Source: Erigeron canadensis
Lineage: Eukaryota > Streptophyta > Magnoliopsida > Asterales > Asteraceae
DNA: 64,000 bases
Reading direction: 5' to 3'
Assembly: GCF_010389155.1 (NCBI RefSeq)
Contig: NC_057762.1
Coordinates: 35,338,055-35,402,054 of the forward strand
In this document: positions 59,954 to 64,000 of the stretch, piece by piece
Layout of the letters: each line of letters opens with the position of its first letter
How positions within the stretch are numbered: position 1 is the stretch's first letter
Position numbers and translations under genes: made by a program
The notes under the pieces: generated by a model
Databases searched by the model: none
Seen by the model: the letters and a program-made list of their open reading frames with translations, nothing else
Told to the model about the DNA's origin: nothing

Positions 59954-62900
59954 TTAGATGCTGAAAAATGATTTCATTCGCTGCTTGTAATCAACAATCC
60001 AACCCTCAATGAGCTTCACTTCAGACGCCCTTTGCTCCACCAACCAATCTGGATCCATAGTAGTAGCTGCTCGTAGATCTAAGTGATGCGCACCTAAAAC
60101 ATGCCCAACTCATTCATGGACAACATAACTCTTTGACCATAAAAGTCAAAATGTTTCCAAAAGATGTGTCGACGGTTACCTTTTTCTGTGACAAGAGCCA
60201 CTACACTATCTGATATGTTCTCTAATACACTACAAAATGCACCAAAAGCCAAATCAATCATTTCTAAAACTAGGCGATAATACAGAAAACAAGGGCCGGT
60301 TATCTTTTCAAACCAGCATATTTGGATTCTGTATGGTAAACATTACAAAACATGATTCTACAAACCAACCCAAAAAAAAAACTACACTATGGGTCATCTA
60401 GATCTCCAGTTAATACTGTTCTTTTCTCGAAGACCAATAAATTGTTTGTAACAGAAGAAGAAATATGATGATCAATGGTTACAGTAGTTACCTGCCACCA
60501 CTCCAAGGATCCAAGAGACCATTTGAAAAGATGATGTTGCTTCCAAATGTTTTCAGGACAGACTTGTAATTCTACAAAGAAATCAGCAGCAATCGGGTTA
60601 TTTTCCATCAGACCCAAAATAAAATAAAGGCGACAAACCTAACGTTATGAAAACTTATACTTTGAAGTCCAAAAAAAACAAATTCTGATCTAAGTTAGCT
60701 AATACTATTGTTACAAAATAGTTCTTACATGTCCACCGAACTCTGTAGTTATCCAAGTAGGCCTAGGTATCACACGGAATTCATCCCAGCACTCCTCTGC
60801 ATAAGAAGTGTAGTTATAATCCCATTTTGGAAACATGCTAGAGTTTTTGTTACTAGACATTGGCATAACCATTTCAGTGCACGCCTGTGACAAAAAGGAG
60901 GTCAAAAATGTGGGGAATCCACGATATTTAGTAAATAAACGACATTTTGTTAAACCATAACACCTGCATACCTGCCAATCCCAACCACTCATGCCATGAG
61001 GGTCATCATTCAAATCAAAGCAGTCGGCTGTTCCAGTGTAATTGTAGTAGACACTAACACCCTTAAAGATACGGTCCAAAATGCTACTCCCATCGGGAGC
61101 ATTATCTATCTCTCTGCAAACCTGTTGAAATTAGTACTTTCAATGTCTAAACCAGAACTTTACCAACTTATTACTATAGACATATATCGGAGCCTATCAG
61201 TAACATAAATACCAACTAACCTCTTTTATTGGGTAAGCAGGTAAAGGCATTAGAAAGTCTGATGGGTATGGGTAGTCAACCATTGCCAAAAAACTATATG
61301 CTGATTCCAACCAATTATAAAGATCGTCACTACTCTTTAGTTTCCTGCCATTTATATCTTAAAATAGTAAACGAGAAGAACATGATATACGTATCCACTG
61401 AAGACAAATAGATAGATAACGTTTCATTTACCAAAAAGAGGGTGCATTAGATATTATTACCCGCAAATGTGGAAATTCTTGGCAAGATGATCTAGACCGC
61501 TTGCACTCTGACCAACCGAAGTTATTATATCCCAAGATTTCTTTATAGTATCAAAACAACTTGTGCTTTCTCGCTATATACATAAACCAATCAGAACTAA
61601 ACTTATTTATTTGTAACCTCATTATGAAAACATGAAATGAAACTAACGAAAATTGAGAAAAGTAGTCACGAACTCTAAAATCATTAGAGACAATATCATA
61701 AAATGTTTCTAGTGGCACGATATCCTCAAACTGAAGAATTGGTGCTGAAGCAGCAAGTGCACCTATAGCTATATGAGGATACTTGAGTCTCATCCATGCT
61801 GCCAACACTAAAATCCAAATAACAAAAAAATACAAACATCATTACAAGTAATATATATATATATCCAATTATTGTAGAGAAAAGATCGAGAATTTCATAC
61901 TTCCACCATATGATCCGCCAAACAAGATCACCGGAGAAGCTTGTGCTGACAAATTTCTTTTCAAATCAGTTATCAAAACAGCAAAATCTGCAAGTGCTTG
62001 TTCAGCTGTTAAATGTGCTAAAGTTGAAGCATTCTTATATGCCTCATCTCGACCCCCATAAGGCATTGATTCACCATAATATCGATGCTGCAATCAGACA
62101 GTTCATATTCATCAGAAAAATCACTCTACTTCAAAGCGAAAACATTTTTGCAACCACTTACTATACATGACCTCCCCTGCCCCTGGTTAGGTCGGGTATA
62201 TCTGAGCCAAGGACTCATCCTACTCGGCTATTTTACCCGTTTACCTTATATAACTACTATACATGACACCATTGTTGCAAGTTTTGGGAGGAAAAAAACT
62301 TATTGCATTTGGCTTAATCCACGGGTGCATTAGGCATATATCTTATTGAATCGATAAACTGGTTACATTACATAAAAGATGTATATATCTAAAGATGTAT
62401 ATGTGCCTAATTTGGTAACCAAAATACATGCCTAAAAACCTACCATTAATGAGTAATTAACAAATAAGCAGTTTTGATATAGCTATCCTAAATACTCCAT
62501 CCGTCCTGAGTCAAATGTCTTGACTCTTGAGTCCAATAATACATATATTATATCGTGTTTCTCATTCTATCCTTAACTATTTATTTATACTTGCTAAACC
62601 GTATTAACTACTATATGTCTATATACACATTTCTAAAGCTTTCTTTATATCATTATATATATACATCAAAATTCAAAAACATCTAACACTTACTTCAGGA
62701 AAGATGACCATGGCACCGAAACGAGGAGCAATTTCCCAAACAAAACCAGAGTTAACAGCAAACCATTCGATATCGCCTTCATTACCACAATACATAAATA
62801 TTGGGCCCATTCGAGATGGGCCAACCCAATGATCAGTGTTGATAAGATAACGTTGTTGAAAGCTAGGAAGATCATCATTGAAGCTAAAATGATCAAGAGT

Positions 62901-63056
62901 CTGTTGAAAATATTTTATATCATAAGTATAGTTTTGTATTGGTTGGTTTATATTGTTTTGTGTTTTGAGTTTGCTGAGAAATTGAGGAAGGTAACGAGAT
63001 TCAGAAGATGATGAAAGAAGAACGATGATTAAAATGAAGAACAATGATTTTGTCAT
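59954..63056 (-). CDS. Serine carboxypeptidase S28 (lysosomal Pro-X carboxypeptidase-like), intact copy
   Basis: Ten exons in transcript order: 62694-63056, 61901-62087, 61674-61807, 61461-61573, 61221-61344, 60972-61121, 60729-60884, 60492-60571, 60180-60229, 59954-60093. All GT-AG; the third exon's donor is GTTCGT, shared by both copies. The protein has 498 residues, the usual family size. Signal peptide at about 1-20 ([15 protein letters not shown]). [15 protein letters not shown] and [14 protein letters not shown] form the start of the S28 domain. Catalytic Ser180 is in FGGSYGG, Asp430 in GLLDPW, and His in GAHHLDL (about 455-456). Several N-glycosylation sites (NYT, NAS). Role: removal of residues C-terminal to proline in acidic compartments; plant substrates are not settled. 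The closest Arabidopsis locus by position is At5g65760. The start is the first ATG of the frame; the upstream open frame lacks ATG. Confidence 0.93.
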
Positions 63057-63663
63057 GATGGGAAATAAAAAACAGTGAAGTGGAGTGGCCAAGATTTATG
63101 TTTATGTAGCTGTTTGTACTATATACAATTATATACACTCTATAGATCGTGTTGATTTTTTATTGGGCCCTTTTATATACACAAGGTGATACATCAATCA
63201 AAACAAATAATACGAATATCACTTCCCTTTTACATGTGGAAATGATTTTATGGATAGAAAGTTAAAGTCGCTTAAAAGACTTTAAAAAAAAAAAAAAAAA
63301 GAACGACGGAGTGATCAAAAGGGGGTTTATCTATACAACTATAGACCTTTATCGAGAAAGAGAGTTACATAACGACCATTTTAATATTAATAAACTAATT
63401 TACATAACGAGTACTTCTATGTTTTAAAATAATTTTACCACCCGGTGCAGACACCACAAGCCCGGAGTGGGGGCCAACAGCGCAAGTAGCGTGATAGTTT
63501 AATAATGAACTAGAAAGGTATATGTGTAATGCGACAATGGTGGTGAGTGGCAACGACGGCTAAGATGGGTGGTGCCGACAGCAGTGAGGTAGCGATGTGG
63601 TAATTAATATAAAAGTGATTGATTTAATGAGATAATGTAGTTATTTTAAGGTATTTGGGAGAT
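63057..63663. other. Upstream region of the right S28 gene and non-coding DNA
   Basis: ccttttatatacac (near 63169 on the plus strand) could mark the promoter area; an A-run lies at 63283-63300. A stretch of ggtggt / cggcga-like sequence at 63430-63600 hints at another Helitron-type fragment on the minus strand, without clear ends. Confidence 0.35.
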
Positions 63664-63833
63664 AGTATTTCCTCTTAAATTATTAACCTAAAAATCCTCC
63701 TAATATTATGATGGTGACATGCGAAAAGATCAAGGACTAAAATTAGAAAAGAGAATGAGTGGAATTCACATGTCACATTTATAGGGTTTAAGGAGAATTT
63801 TATGCAAATGCTTAGGAGGATTAAACATATTCC
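63664..63833. mobile_element. MITE, family M1 copy 6
   Basis: Core gacatgcgaaaagatcaagg, then ttagaaaagagaatgagtgg, then attcacatgtcacattta. Outer ends cctaaaaatcctcctaat and ttaggaggattaaacat. Confidence 0.6.
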
Positions 63834-64000
63834 TATATTAATAGTTAAGGGTTGTAAGTTGTAAATAATTTTATTATTGTATTATAGGTATAAGGGTAGT
63901 TTAGGTAAAAAAAAATTATCTAAAGAATATATCAAATTATCTAAAGAATATATTATCTCCTATAAAATCATATATCAAATTATTGATTCAAATACCATAT
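63834..64000. other. AT-rich end of the window
   Basis: Contains a direct repeat of attatctaaagaatat (63916-63960). No gene. Confidence 0.4.

Noticed and set aside
63430..63620. Another complete Helitron on the minus strand
   Set aside because: A ctag lies at 63510 and GC-rich words are present, but no 3' hairpin or 5' TC end could be fixed.

Overview
The window is nuclear DNA of a flowering plant, almost certainly a eudicot. It is AT-rich, its genes have short GT-AG introns with T-rich 3' ends, and every recognisable protein is a typical land-plant family. Abundant small transposons, several solo LTRs and a chloroplast petB fragment complete the picture. Asteraceae or a relative is my guess, but nothing here fixes the family.

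Seven multi- or single-exon protein genes are well supported. From left to right they are an RLP44-type receptor-like protein (+, 1075-1905), a DEAD-box helicase of the RH16/DDX56/Dbp9 type (+, 15 exons, 11308-15515), an intronless PPR protein like At3g49740 (-, 16680-18839), a CGR2/CGR3-type Golgi pectin methyltransferase (+, 6 exons, 23833-25407), a type-2 ACC synthase (+, 3 exons, 33396-35062), the nuclear-lamina protein CRWN4 (-, 8 exons, 45659-49665) and a tail-to-tail pair of S28 Pro-X carboxypeptidases. Of the S28 pair, the left copy (+, 52574-58807) carries a one-base frameshift and a nested Copia element. The right copy (-, 59954-63056) is intact, and a decayed third 3' end lies between them.

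The gene order RLP - PPR - CGR - ACS - CRWN4 - S28 matches, from memory of Arabidopsis locus numbering, the sister segments around At3g49700-At3g49750 and At5g65760-At5g65830. The RH16 gene is extra relative to those segments, and the MYB expected between ACS and CRWN4 is missing.

The spaces between genes are a transposon graveyard. Three solo LTRs with exact 5-bp target duplications lie at 7018-7636 (inside a palindromic MITE), 26845-27552 and 37707-40507. Two hAT-like elements have perfect 8-bp duplications, and two PIF/Harbinger-type elements are flanked by TTA, one of them with a trihelix/Myb-like ORF. There are also a Helitron-like family, a family of about 170-bp MITEs, tRNA-derived SINE relics and a LINE relic. 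Chloroplast petB DNA (about 340 bp) sits at 42136-42473.

I found no operon-like cluster, CRISPR array or defence system. The most unusual items are the S28 locus with its young intronic Copia copy, the LTR nested in a MITE, a decayed exon copy inside an RH16 intron, the diverged degradation tail of the ACC synthase, and an unrecognised 44-codon two-exon candidate gene at 37012-37260.
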